Positions 1 to 7,378 of a stretch of DNA of 20,076 nucleotides are shown here, in pieces. The translations under genes were made by a program, and so were the position numbers. The stretch comes from an uncultured Clostridia bacterium. Its GTDB lineage: Bacteria > Bacillota_A > Clostridia > TANB77 > CAG-508. The number at the start of each line of letters is the position of its first letter. Position 1 is the first letter of the stretch. The notes beneath the pieces are model-generated. The model did not search any database, was not told where the DNA came from, and was given only the letters and a program-made list of their open reading frames with translations. The stretch is taken from positions 1 to 20,076 of the forward strand of contig CALXXB010000029.1 of NCBI GenBank assembly GCA_944392525.1, in the 5' to 3' direction.

Positions 1-895
1 AATAGAATGTCGCTGTTGTTGTTCCTGAATATATTGCATAATATGTTGTATTTCCACTTATTGTTACAGTTTCTCCTTGGTTTACTGCTACTGAGGCATT
101 TCCATCATCTGTTCCTGACCATCCTTTTGCTGTATACGTTGTTCCATTTTTACTTGTGTTACTTATTGCTGGTGCTACTATTTTTCCTTGGGTTTCTGTA
201 TTGTATATTGTTGTTGTTCTAGTCGTACTTGATGTACTTGTTCCTGTCCAATATTTGAATGTTCCTACTATATCCTTTTTATATATTGCATATAATGTTA
301 TATCTTGACTTCCCATTGTTAATGAGTCTATTCCTTTTTCCGCATTTCTATCTTTATTCCATCCTACAAATTGATAACCAGTTTTATTTGCTGTTACTGT
401 TAAATCTATGCTTTTTCCTTCCTCTAGCTTTTCACTTGTTTTACTTGCTCTATTTCCACCATTGGCACTATAATTATACGTTACTGTATGTTCTGCTACC
501 ACAGGTTCTTCCGGATCTGGATCTGTTGGTTCTTCTTTATCTACATAATTGTCTAATTTTCCTTCTATTACATAACTTGGTGGTTTTGTTTTTATCTCTC
601 CTGTTTCTCTATTCACATCACTTGCTTCATCTATTATATCTTTTATTATTAGCTCATCTATTACATCATCTAATGTAGGATTTGTATGCTTATTTTCTGC
701 ATCTATTATAGCTGAGTCTATCTTTTCTTCCCATTGCGCTCTTTCTGTTTCTGCTTTTGCATCTTGTGTTTGATTTATTATGCCATTATCTCCTGTAATT
801 GCGCCTATAGTTATTCCTGCTAATATTAGCAAAACTATTATAGTTACAACTAAAGCAACAAGTGTAACTCCTTTTTCTTTTTTAAAAACTCCCAT
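1..895 (-). CDS. Surface protein with pilin-like N-terminus and InlB-type repeat (C-terminal part lies outside the window)
   Basis: The reading frame is open from the ATG at 895 to the window edge (298 codons, no stop), so the C-terminal part is missing. Residues 1-9 are a short basic leader ending in KKEKG, followed by VTLVALVVTIIVLLILAGIT, a hydrophobic helix of the type IV prepilin class; cleavage would fall after Gly9. The usual Glu at position +5 of the mature protein is replaced by Ala. After an acidic, hydrophilic region with a DPDPEEP-type linker (about residues 125-140) comes a Listeria-Bacteroides (InlB B) repeat with the signature NGG ... GYQFVGWN ... ITLYAIY, then a second, Ser/Thr-rich module ending in TTYYAIYSG. 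Start support: AAGAGG lies 8 bases before the ATG, and there is a good promoter upstream. Inference: a secreted or surface-anchored protein, perhaps an adhesin; the ligand is unknown. The N-terminal class is clear, the function is not. Confidence 0.85.
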   Translation of the reverse strand, partial: MGVFKKEKGVTLVALVVTIIVLLILAGITIGAITGDNGIINQTQDAKAETERAQWEEKIDSAIIDAENKHTNPTLDDVIDELIIKDIIDEASDVNRETGEIKTKPPSYVIEGKLDNYVDKEEPTDPDPEEPVVAEHTVTYNYSANGGNRASKTSEKLEEGKSIDLTVTANKTGYQFVGWNKDRNAEKGIDSLTMGSQDITLYAIYKKDIVGTFKYWTGTSTSSTTRTTTIYNTETQGKIVAPAISNTSKNGTTYTAKGWSGTDDGNASVAVNQGETVTISGNTTYYAIYSGTTTATFY

Positions 896-974
896 TTTAT
901 ATACCTCTTCTTCATTTTTTCTCATGTTCTTATACATTTATGTTCCTACTATGTTTACGCCTACTATTATTATA

Positions 975-1003
975 ATTTTATAATTTTGTTGTATATTTGT
1001 CAA
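975..1003 (-). promoter_or_regulatory. Promoter of the pilin-like surface protein gene
   Basis: On the minus strand, TTGACA (998-1003) is followed by a 17-base spacer and TAAAAT (975-980). This gives a leader of roughly 70 bases before the ATG at 895. Confidence 0.65.
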
Positions 1004-1099
1004 TATATTTTAGCCAGACTTTGTATGTTTATACATAGTATGCTTTTTCCTAGTTGTTGCAGACTTTTTTTCATGTTAATATCTTTTAGAGGTGAGCGT

Positions 1100-1330
1100 A
1101 TGGAAGACTGGGGAGAAGTAAATTTAGAATTAGACAAATTTTTAAAAGAACATCATATTAGTCGTTCTAGTTTATCTAGAAATGCTCAAATACATTATGG
1201 TCAATTATTAAAATATTGTAGGAATGATATGCAAAAAGTTGATTTAAACTTATTAGCTAGAATATGTAAAACTATTAATTGTGAAATAGGAGATATAATA
1301 AAATATACTCCACCAGAAAATAATAATTAA
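1100..1330 (+). CDS. Small XRE-family regulator, YozG-like (HTH_26 type)
   Basis: 76 aa, made almost entirely of one Cro/C1-type helix-turn-helix domain. Residues LDKFLKEHHISRSSLSRNA form the first helices. The C-terminal half, LNLLARICKTINCEIGDIIK, has the 'L..IC..L.C..GDI..Y' ending typical of YozG/HTH_26 proteins. The start at 1100 is chosen because AGAGGTGAG sits a few bases upstream and the domain begins there; the frame stays open further upstream, but that extension is hydrophobic and cysteine-rich and looks like read-through of non-coding DNA. The gene diverges from the surface protein gene and is followed by a shared terminator with the ABC operon. Targets are unknown. It resembles the regulator at 10093-10299 in type, but no DUF2975 partner is next to it. 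Confidence 0.8.
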   Translation: MEDWGEVNLELDKFLKEHHISRSSLSRNAQIHYGQLLKYCRNDMQKVDLNLLARICKTINCEIGDIIKYTPPENNN

Positions 1331-1366
1331 TTATTAATTATTATTTTTCATTTTGAATTTACCTGT

Positions 1367-1410
1367 AAAAAAAGGTTAGAAAACATTTATATTTTCTAAC
1401 CTTTTTGTTT
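1367..1410. terminator. Bidirectional intrinsic terminator
   Basis: AAAAAGGTTAGAAAA pairs with the TTTTCTAACCTTTT arm around a short AT loop. The stem is flanked by A-runs and T-runs, so it can serve both the + strand regulator and the - strand ABC operon. Confidence 0.85.
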
Positions 1411-1464
1411 TACTATATTTATATTATTTCATAAGCAAGTTAAATTAGTTCTTTTACAAATATA

Positions 1465-3027
1465 TTATCTTTTTCTTCTTCTTACTTGCCATACAATAAT
1501 TCCTGCTACAATTATTAAGATTGGAACAACAAATATAATTGCCATTATTATATTATTTTGTTGTTCTGTTACTGTATAAGAAACTTGATCTCCATTTTTT
1601 CTAATCGTTATTGTGTCTTCTCTTTCATTCAAGTATGAAACTGCGTTTAAAATCATATCTGCATTATTATATAAAGATACTGTATACATTGTATATCCAT
1701 TAATTTGTACAGGCATATCCATTGCAAATAATTCATTTGAGAATATTATTAATTTTGATGTTGTATTGTCATCTATAGTTTTCGTAGCTATTGCTGCTAC
1801 TGTACATTTCTCTTCTTCTCCATCGTTTGAAGTTCTTGTTGCTGAAGTTTGTGTTACATCTGTCCTTACAAATGCAGATTCACTAGTTTGAGCTAAAACT
1901 TCATATTTTACGCCCAAATCTTCCAATTTATCTTCATCAAAAGTAATCTTTCCTGCATCAGTAAGGCATAAATTCATAGACATATTTAGTTTTTGAGTTA
2001 AACTTGTAGATTGTGTAGGTTCTATTATGAAATCAGGATAGCCTGACAACATATTTGCAGAGTCTCCTTCAAATACTACTCCATTTGAAATACTTACTCC
2101 GTATTCATCTAATACTGTTTGGAAATTAGTTAGATTTACACCTGTTATATTAGGTCCACACATTAATAGAAGTTTTCCTCCATCTTTAATGTAACTTATT
2201 AAATTGTCTCTTTCTTGTTCTGTTATATCTTCCCCTAATGTTGGAATTACTAGGCAATCACAATCTTCAGGAATTCCTCCATTTGCAAAAATATCAACGG
2301 TGTCAACTTCATTCGCTTCATTTTTCATTTCCTGCATTATACTAGAAAAATAATTAACATCATATGCTAAATGATTAGACATAAAGTAAACTTTAGGTTT
2401 TTCATCTGTCGTTACATCTAAGATCGCATTTGTAATTGCTTCTTCCGTCTTATCTACTGATTGATATGTTGAATAATCTATTGTGTACATATCATATTCA
2501 GTAACTTCTTTTTCTTTATCTCCACAAGATACTAAAACCAAGCTATCAGTTGACTCTAAAGAATATTTTGTCATCAAATCTGTTCTTGAAGATAAATCAT
2601 CTATTCTCTCTAATTTTATATTATCATTTAAAAGTGTATATTTTTCCATAAAATTGATAAAAGATGGATTATTTCCGTAATTAATCAAAGTTATCGTTAC
2701 TTCTTTATCTAAATTTCCCAGCTTATCTCTACTTTCATCTGAAAGTGAGTTTAGCTTCTCTTGAGTACAATCTATATCTGGTAAAACTACATTTTCTAAT
2801 AGTACATTTACACCAATATATATTAAAATTATTATAGCTACTAAAATAAGTGTTTTTGTTCCATCAACTAGCCACTTTCTTTTCAAAATTTCTCCCAATT
2901 TTTTAAAGAATCTCTTTATTTTTCCTGGCTTCTTATCTTTTTCTTTTTTAATTACAGCATGAGTATTTTTCTCGTCTTTGCTTTTATCTTTGATGTTTCC
3001 TTTATCCTTTTTTTCCACTCTTTTCAT
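1465..3027 (-). CDS. GldG-family ABC transporter auxiliary protein
   Basis: 520 aa, last gene of a three-gene ABC operon, starting 4 bases after the permease stop with AAGGAG upstream. The N-terminal ~50 residues are very basic (18 Lys and 3 Arg in the first 50). A membrane helix follows at about 59-78, then a large domain of some 400 residues that would lie outside the membrane, a second helix at about 491-513 and a short RRRKR tail. This topology, and the core with its 'NPSFINFMEKYT', 'KPKVYFMSNH' and 'GGKLLLMCGP' segments, fits the GldG/ABC_transp_aux family (substrate-binding-like domain linked to ABC-2 permeases). In Bacteroidetes GldG partners GldF in gliding and secretion; in Firmicutes the cargo is not known. 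The Lys-rich cytoplasmic extension is longer than the usual short tail and may bind an acidic partner or anionic lipid (inference). Confidence 0.85.
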   Translation of the reverse strand: MKRVEKKDKGNIKDKSKDEKNTHAVIKKEKDKKPGKIKRFFKKLGEILKRKWLVDGTKTLILVAIIILIYIGVNVLLENVVLPDIDCTQEKLNSLSDESRDKLGNLDKEVTITLINYGNNPSFINFMEKYTLLNDNIKLERIDDLSSRTDLMTKYSLESTDSLVLVSCGDKEKEVTEYDMYTIDYSTYQSVDKTEEAITNAILDVTTDEKPKVYFMSNHLAYDVNYFSSIMQEMKNEANEVDTVDIFANGGIPEDCDCLVIPTLGEDITEQERDNLISYIKDGGKLLLMCGPNITGVNLTNFQTVLDEYGVSISNGVVFEGDSANMLSGYPDFIIEPTQSTSLTQKLNMSMNLCLTDAGKITFDEDKLEDLGVKYEVLAQTSESAFVRTDVTQTSATRTSNDGEEEKCTVAAIATKTIDDNTTSKLIIFSNELFAMDMPVQINGYTMYTVSLYNNADMILNAVSYLNEREDTITIRKNGDQVSYTVTEQQNNIIMAIIFVVPILIIVAGIIVWQVRRRKR

Positions 3028-3031
3028 CTCC

Positions 3032-3715
3032 TTACTTAACTAATTTTCTTCTTTGCATAACTATTATTGTCAAACTTATAAATACTACACTAAATAATAA
3101 TAAACTTATTATATTTTCTATTGATATTACACCTTGTGTAAAACTTGTATAATAGTTCATTAATGCAAATCCAGAAAACATATTACTTATATCTGTTATA
3201 AATAGTGAAATAATTAAAAATGCAACAGTAATTACTCCAGCTATTACTTGGTTTTCTGTTAAACTAGAAGCAAAAATTCCAAAAGATAGTGCAGCTACAC
3301 TAATTAGTATAAATCCTAACATTGAAACTAATGTTGTTACTAAGTTTGGCTCTCCAAAAAACATTACAATAAAGAAAAACATAAATGATATTAATAATGT
3401 TATAACTATAACAGATAATGCTGCTAACAATTTTCCAAGAACTATCTTAAACATACCTGTTGGGGAAGTTAATAACAATTGTTCTGTTCCATTTTTTCTT
3501 TCCTCTGCGAATGTTCTCATTGTTAATATTGGCACTATTATTATTAACCCATATAAAGCTGTATAAGCATATAACACACTTAAATCTACACTTCCTGATG
3601 GTAATACTGTTAAATAAAAGAATACGCTAAAACATAATAAGAATATTCCTATAACTACATATCCTATTGGAGAAAAGAAGTAACTTTTCAATTCTTTCTT
3701 TATTACCGCTAACAT
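3032..3715 (-). CDS. ABC-2 type permease, GldF-like
   Basis: 227 aa with six predicted membrane segments (about 14-35, 48-65, 97-120, 128-148, 157-178, 203-220). The cytoplasmic motif MRTFAEERKNGTEQLLLTSP after the second helix is the hallmark of this ABC-2 permease branch (NosY/GldF-like). The ATG overlaps the stop codon of the ATPase gene in a TAATG arrangement (one-base overlap), and AGGAGGTAAT inside the 3' end of the ATPase gene serves as its ribosome binding site, so the two are translationally coupled. Together with the ATPase upstream and the GldG protein downstream it forms a complete export-type ABC complex in the cytoplasmic membrane. The substrate cannot be told from sequence. Confidence 0.9.
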   Translation of the reverse strand: MLAVIKKELKSYFFSPIGYVVIGIFLLCFSVFFYLTVLPSGSVDLSVLYAYTALYGLIIIVPILTMRTFAEERKNGTEQLLLTSPTGMFKIVLGKLLAALSVIVITLLISFMFFFIVMFFGEPNLVTTLVSMLGFILISVAALSFGIFASSLTENQVIAGVITVAFLIISLFITDISNMFSGFALMNYYTSFTQGVISIENIISLLLFSVVFISLTIIVMQRRKLVK

Positions 3716-4656
3716 TATTTATTACCTCCTTCTATTATTTTCATGAAAGCATCTTCTAGAGTACTATCTGCTTTTTTCATTTCAAATATTGTTATATTTT
3801 CTTTAGCAAGTTCTGTAAACAATATTTTTCTTAAGTCTACTCCTTCTTTTGACTCTATCATATATTGCTTTGTTCCATCTTCATTTTTCTCTACTAATTC
3901 TAGTTTTTGAATTCCTTCTATCTTATCTTTAATTCCATCCATCTTATTATCTAGATCTTCTACTGTTACATAGATACAATTTTTATTAGAAACCTTATTT
4001 TCTAGATTTTCTGGTGTATCTATAGCAACTAATTTTCCTTTATTTATAATAATAACCTTATTACATACCTGACTTACTTCTGATAATATATGTGAACTTA
4101 ATATAACTGTATGTGTTTTTCCAAGCTCCTTAATTAAGTTTCTTATTTCTGTTATTTGCTTAGGATCTAAACCTACTGTTGGCTCATCTAATATTAATAT
4201 TTTAGGTTCTCCAACTAATGCTCCTGCCATTGCTACTCTTTGTTTATATCCTCTAGACAAATTTCTAATTAATTTCTTTTGGACATCTTTTAGTCCCGTT
4301 TGCTCAATAATTTTTTGAACTTTTTCCTTTCTCGTTTTTCTTTCTACTTTTTTTAGTTCTGCCATATAAGTTACAAACTCTTTTACTGTCAAGTCGGTAT
4401 AAAGAGGTACTCCCTCTGGCATATAGCCAATTTCCTTTTTTGCTTTTTTAGGCTTTTTTAACATGTTGTATCCATCAATAATAATTTCACCATTTGTTTG
4501 TTCTATATAACCTGTTAGCATGTTCATTGTCGTACTTTTACCAGCACCATTTGGTCCAAGCAAACCAACAATTTCGCCTTCATTAATTGTGAAACTAATA
4601 TTATCTACGGCTACAAACTTTCCATACTTTTTTGTAACATTTTTAACCTCTATCAC
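3715..4656 (-). CDS. ABC transporter ATP-binding protein (GldA/CcmA-like)
   Basis: 313 aa, first gene of the operon. All nucleotide-binding elements are present: Walker A GPNGAGKST (34-42), signature LSRGYKQ (133-139), Walker B ILILDEP (153-159), D-loop GLD, and H-loop His189 in SSHILSEV. The signature reads LSRGYKQ instead of LSGGQ, as is common in the GldA/NatA/drug-export branch. After residue ~220 there is a C-terminal extension of about 90 residues ending in LEDAFMKII, also typical of that branch. Start support: AAAGGAGGAATT lies just before the ATG at 4656. It would power export or membrane remodelling by the GldF-like permease; the substrate is unknown. Confidence 0.93.
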   Translation of the reverse strand: MIEVKNVTKKYGKFVAVDNISFTINEGEIVGLLGPNGAGKSTTMNMLTGYIEQTNGEIIIDGYNMLKKPKKAKKEIGYMPEGVPLYTDLTVKEFVTYMAELKKVERKTRKEKVQKIIEQTGLKDVQKKLIRNLSRGYKQRVAMAGALVGEPKILILDEPTVGLDPKQITEIRNLIKELGKTHTVILSSHILSEVSQVCNKVIIINKGKLVAIDTPENLENKVSNKNCIYVTVEDLDNKMDGIKDKIEGIQKLELVEKNEDGTKQYMIESKEGVDLRKILFTELAKENITIFEMKKADSTLEDAFMKIIEGGNK

Positions 4657-4696
4657 AAAAAATTCCTCCTTTTCTTTCTCATATTAATCGATTATA

Positions 4697-4725
4697 ATAT
4701 TATCATTTAATTTTTTTAAAGTAAA
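4697..4725 (-). promoter_or_regulatory. Possible promoter of the ABC operon
   Basis: On the minus strand, TTTACT (4720-4725), a 17-base spacer and TAATAT (4697-4702). The match is only partial; TTGCTT with GATAAT two to four bases away is an alternative. The region is so AT-rich that the exact site is uncertain. Confidence 0.35.
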
Positions 4726-4746
4726 GCAATTCACAAAAATTTCACA

Positions 4747-4769
4747 TTACGGAAACCAAGTATCCGTAA
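4747..4769. repeat. 7-bp inverted repeat upstream of the GDT1-type transporter gene
   Basis: TTACGGA (4747-4753) and TCCGTAA (4763-4769) are perfect inverted copies separated by 9 bases, about 60 bases before the transporter start. A second, weaker pair (CTATT/AATAG) follows at about 4781-4799. This may be an operator or an RNA hairpin; it does not match the manganese (yybP-ykoY) riboswitch. Confidence 0.6.
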
Positions 4770-4805
4770 ACTTTGAGCGTCTATTATGGATAAGAATAGC
4801 ATATG

Positions 4806-4811
4806 TATAAT
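4806..4811 (+). promoter_or_regulatory. Candidate -10 element for the GDT1-type transporter gene
   Basis: TATAAT stands 18 bases before the ATG but has no recognisable -35 box at 16-19 bases. If used, it would need an activator, possibly bound at the inverted repeat upstream. Confidence 0.3.
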
Positions 4812-4829
4812 TAAGAGGTGTTTTTGTTT

Positions 4830-5438
4830 ATGGAGCTTATTTATACATTTTTTGTTAGTTTTTTTCTTGTTTTTCTATCTGAACTTGGAGATAAGACTCA
4901 ACTTTTAGTATTATCTTTTTCTACCAAAGATAGAGCTAAAAATATCTTACTAGGTGTTGCTATTGGTACTTTCTTTAGTCATGGTATAGCAATTCTTTTT
5001 GGTAGTAAACTTGGTTCTTTAGGTGATGAAAATTTTAGGTTTTATCTAGAAGTCTTCACATATATATCTTTTCTTTTATTTGGTATTTGTGGATTTATAC
5101 CTGAAAAAGAAACAAATTCTAATGATACTAAATCATCCTTTCTACAAAAAATAACTAATATTAGAATAAATTATATTTTTATAATAGCAATTAGTATTAT
5201 TGTTGGCGAACTTGGAGACAAAACATTTCTTGCTTCACTTGGTCTAGGAGTTAAATACCCTGCTTGTAAAATTTCTCTAATTCTAGGCTCTATTATGGGT
5301 ATGGTTACTAGCAATTCTTTTGCTCTTTTCTTTGGAAGATTTTTAGGAAGTAAATTTAATCCGAAATTTGTAAGAATCTTATCAAATATATTATTTCTAC
5401 TTTTTGGAGTTGTTGGGCTTATAACTTTATTATTTTAG
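4830..5438 (+). CDS. GDT1/TMEM165 (UPF0016) family cation transporter
   Basis: 202 aa, membrane protein of about six helices arranged as two homologous halves. Each half carries the family motif ELGDKT (residues 18-23 and 127-132), whose acidic residues are the proposed cation ligands. The family includes bacterial and eukaryotic Mn2+/Ca2+ transporters (MneA, Gdt1, TMEM165); in bacteria the usual role is Mn2+ export. Length is typical for the two-repeat form. The ATG at 4830 is chosen over the in-frame GTG at 4818 because that GTG overlaps the AAGAGGTG ribosome binding site, which is spaced 9 bases from the ATG. It stands alone, divergent from the ABC operon. Mn2+ as substrate is inferred from the family. 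Confidence 0.88.
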   Translation: MELIYTFFVSFFLVFLSELGDKTQLLVLSFSTKDRAKNILLGVAIGTFFSHGIAILFGSKLGSLGDENFRFYLEVFTYISFLLFGICGFIPEKETNSNDTKSSFLQKITNIRINYIFIIAISIIVGELGDKTFLASLGLGVKYPACKISLILGSIMGMVTSNSFALFFGRFLGSKFNPKFVRILSNILFLLFGVVGLITLLF

Positions 5439-5462
5439 TCAAAAAAACATTTTTTTACTTTA
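5439..5462 (+). terminator. Weak AT-only hairpin after the GDT1 gene
   Basis: AGTCAAAAAAA and TTTTTTTACT face each other over a tiny loop directly after the stop codon. There is no GC in the stem beyond its ends, so this is a weak candidate. Confidence 0.35.
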
Positions 5463-5468
5463 AACTTA

Positions 5469-5497
5469 TTGACACCTATGTTTTTTTGTGCTATTAT
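5469..5497 (+). promoter_or_regulatory. Promoter of tRNA-Arg(UCU)
   Basis: TTGACA (5469-5474), 17-base spacer, TATTAT (5492-5497); the tRNA begins 20 bases later. Confidence 0.85.
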
Positions 5498-5516
5498 ATA
5501 AATTGTCAGCTGAAAT

Positions 5517-5593
<77 letters not shown>

Positions 5594-5602
5594 AAAGCAT
5601 TG

Positions 5603-5651
5603 ATACTGTAAGAGTTTTCAAAATATAACTCTTACAGTATTTTTTATTTTC
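5603..5651 (+). terminator. Intrinsic terminator of tRNA-Arg(UCU)
   Basis: A 14-bp perfect stem (ATACTGTAAGAGTT / AACTCTTACAGTAT) with a 10-base loop is followed by TTTTTTATTTT. Confidence 0.95.
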
Positions 5652-5795
5652 TCGACTTAGTTTTTTATTATATTGAAATATTAAAGGTATTTTTTCTTAT
5701 TATGCTACTTCTTATTAATACAATTTCTTAATCTTTTGTTATATATTATTAATCACTTTTATTCTTACTTTTTATATCTTCATATATTCTTCTGT

Positions 5796-5824
5796 TTGAC
5801 AACTACTATTCTCTAAAGTATAAT
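5796..5824 (+). promoter_or_regulatory. Consensus promoter of murE
   Basis: TTGACA (5796-5801), 17-base spacer, TATAAT (5819-5824): a perfect sigma-A promoter. Transcription would begin near 5831, which rules out the in-frame ATG at 5825 as a start. Confidence 0.92.
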
Positions 5825-5854
5825 ATGATTAAATTATTTTTGTGGAGGCAAAGT

Positions 5855-7342
5855 ATGATATTAAAAGATGTTTTAAAAGGGATAAATATTATTGAACATA
5901 AAGGAAATTTAGATATTGATATAACAAACATATCATCAGATTCTAGGTTAATTAAGGAAAATGGATTGTTTTTTGCAATTACAGGATATGTACTAAAAGG
6001 AACAGATTTTATAGAGGGGGCTATTAAAAACGGAGCTACTGCTGTTGTTGTTGAACCAGATGTAGATTTAAACTCTTTAGATTATCCAAATGTTACTTTT
6101 ATAAAATTAGATTATATTAGAAGAAATTTAGCATTATGTAGCTGTAATTTATATGATAATCCATCTAAAAAACTAAAACTAATAGGAGTTACAGGAACGA
6201 AAGGGAAAACCACTTCAACTTATATGATAAAAGGAATACTTGAAAAACATGGATATAAAGTTGGTTTAATTGGAAGTATTGCAACATATATTGGAGATAA
6301 ACAAATAGAAATAAATGATAGAACAACAGGTGAAAGTTACAAAATCCAAGAAACTTTAGCTTTAATGGTAAAAGAAAATGTTGATGTTGTTGTTCTAGAG
6401 GTTTCTTCACAAGCTATGAAACTTGATAGAGTTGTTGGATGTGATTTTGATATAACTCTATTTACAAATTTAAGTGAAGACCATATAAGTCCTAAAGAAC
6501 ACCCTACAATGGAAGATTACTTCCAAGCAAAACTTTCTTTATTAAAAATATCACCTACATGTGTTGTTAACTTAGATAATGAATATACAAAAAAAATACC
6601 TGAATTATTACCAGACAAGAAAATTATAACATTTAGTACAGAAACACAAGCTGATGTCATGGCAAAAGATTTTAAATATACTAATTCATCTGTTTCATTT
6701 ACATTAATTACAGATGAATATGAAAAAGAAATTGAAGTTTCTATCCCAGGAAAATATATGGGATACAATGCTCTAGGTGCTATTGCCGTAAGTAAATATT
6801 TTAATGTATCTTATGAAAACATAAAAGAAGCTTTAAGTAATATTAGTGTATTTGGTAGAAGTGAAATGGTCCCTAATAAATTAGGTTACAAAATCATGAT
6901 AGATTATGCACACACTCCTGCAAGTCTAGAATCTATTTTAAAGACAGTAAAACCTTATACAAAAGGAAGAGTTATTTGCACTTGGGGAGTTGGTGGCGAC
7001 AGAGACGCAAAGAAACGTCCTATTATGGGAGAAATCTCTGGTCGTCTTGCTGATTTCACAATACTTACTTGTGACCAAGCAAGAACAGAAGACCCAGCAA
7101 AAATAGCTGCTGAAATTGAAGTCGGGTTAAAAAAGACAGGTGGAAAATATAAAATCATAATAAACAGAACCGAAGCAATAAGATATGCAATTCATATGAT
7201 GAACAAAGATGATATTTTAGTTTTGCCAGGACTTGGTAATGACTTATATATCGAATATATGGGAGTTAAATATCCTTATAATGAACGTATAGTAATTGCA
7301 GATATAATAGATGAAATGATAAAAGAACAAAAAGCTGGATAA
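5855..7342 (+). CDS. murE: MurE-type UDP-MurNAc-dipeptide ligase (probably meso-DAP adding)
   Basis: 495 aa, the same length as E. coli MurE. Cytoplasmic Mur ligase adding the third stem-peptide residue to UDP-MurNAc-L-Ala-D-Glu with ATP. Visible: N-terminal MurE domain (SSDSR), ATP loop GVTGTKGKTT (111-120), the EVSSQAM and FTNLSEDH segments, the likely carbamylated Lys226 in FQAKLSLL, and DYAHTPASL (350-358). Odd: the motif reading the third amino acid is DQAR (407-410), not DNPR, and the C-terminal GKGHE motif is GLGND (459-463). Arg410 is kept. 'HISPKEHPTMEDY' replaces the common 'HLDYHGTMENY', as in a clostridial MurE subgroup known from memory. The start at 5855 follows TGGAGG and the promoter position. 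dapF next door favours DAP as substrate, but a paralogue with another specificity is possible. Confidence 0.88.
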   Translation: MILKDVLKGINIIEHKGNLDIDITNISSDSRLIKENGLFFAITGYVLKGTDFIEGAIKNGATAVVVEPDVDLNSLDYPNVTFIKLDYIRRNLALCSCNLYDNPSKKLKLIGVTGTKGKTTSTYMIKGILEKHGYKVGLIGSIATYIGDKQIEINDRTTGESYKIQETLALMVKENVDVVVLEVSSQAMKLDRVVGCDFDITLFTNLSEDHISPKEHPTMEDYFQAKLSLLKISPTCVVNLDNEYTKKIPELLPDKKIITFSTETQADVMAKDFKYTNSSVSFTLITDEYEKEIEVSIPGKYMGYNALGAIAVSKYFNVSYENIKEALSNISVFGRSEMVPNKLGYKIMIDYAHTPASLESILKTVKPYTKGRVICTWGVGGDRDAKKRPIMGEISGRLADFTILTCDQARTEDPAKIAAEIEVGLKKTGGKYKIIINRTEAIRYAIHMMNKDDILVLPGLGNDLYIEYMGVKYPYNERIVIADIIDEMIKEQKAG

Positions 7343-7362
7343 ATCCAGCTTTTATTTTTTAC
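7331..7362. terminator. Bidirectional terminator between murE and dapF
   Basis: AAAGCTGG (7331-7338) pairs with CCAGCTTT (7345-7352). T-rich tails follow on both strands. The stem includes the last codons of murE. Confidence 0.85.
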
Positions 7363-7378
7363 TTTCTTTTTTCTATTT

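Noticed and set aside
7..678. Hydrophobic, leucine-rich open frames on the + strand at the window start
   Set aside because: They are the antisense of the pilin-like surface protein gene, whose minus-strand frame is unbroken and shows clear domains.
986..1099. 38-residue N-terminal extension of the first YozG-like regulator
   Set aside because: It is hydrophobic and cysteine-rich, overlaps the divergent promoter region and lacks a ribosome binding site, while the ATG at 1100 has one.
4700..4829. Manganese (yybP-ykoY) riboswitch before the GDT1 gene
   Set aside because: The leader is short and none of the conserved loop sequences of that riboswitch can be recognised.
5825..5854. Ten-residue N-terminal extension of murE
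   Set aside because: The ATG at 5825 directly follows the -10 box and would be outside the transcript; the ATG at 5855 has a GGAGG site.
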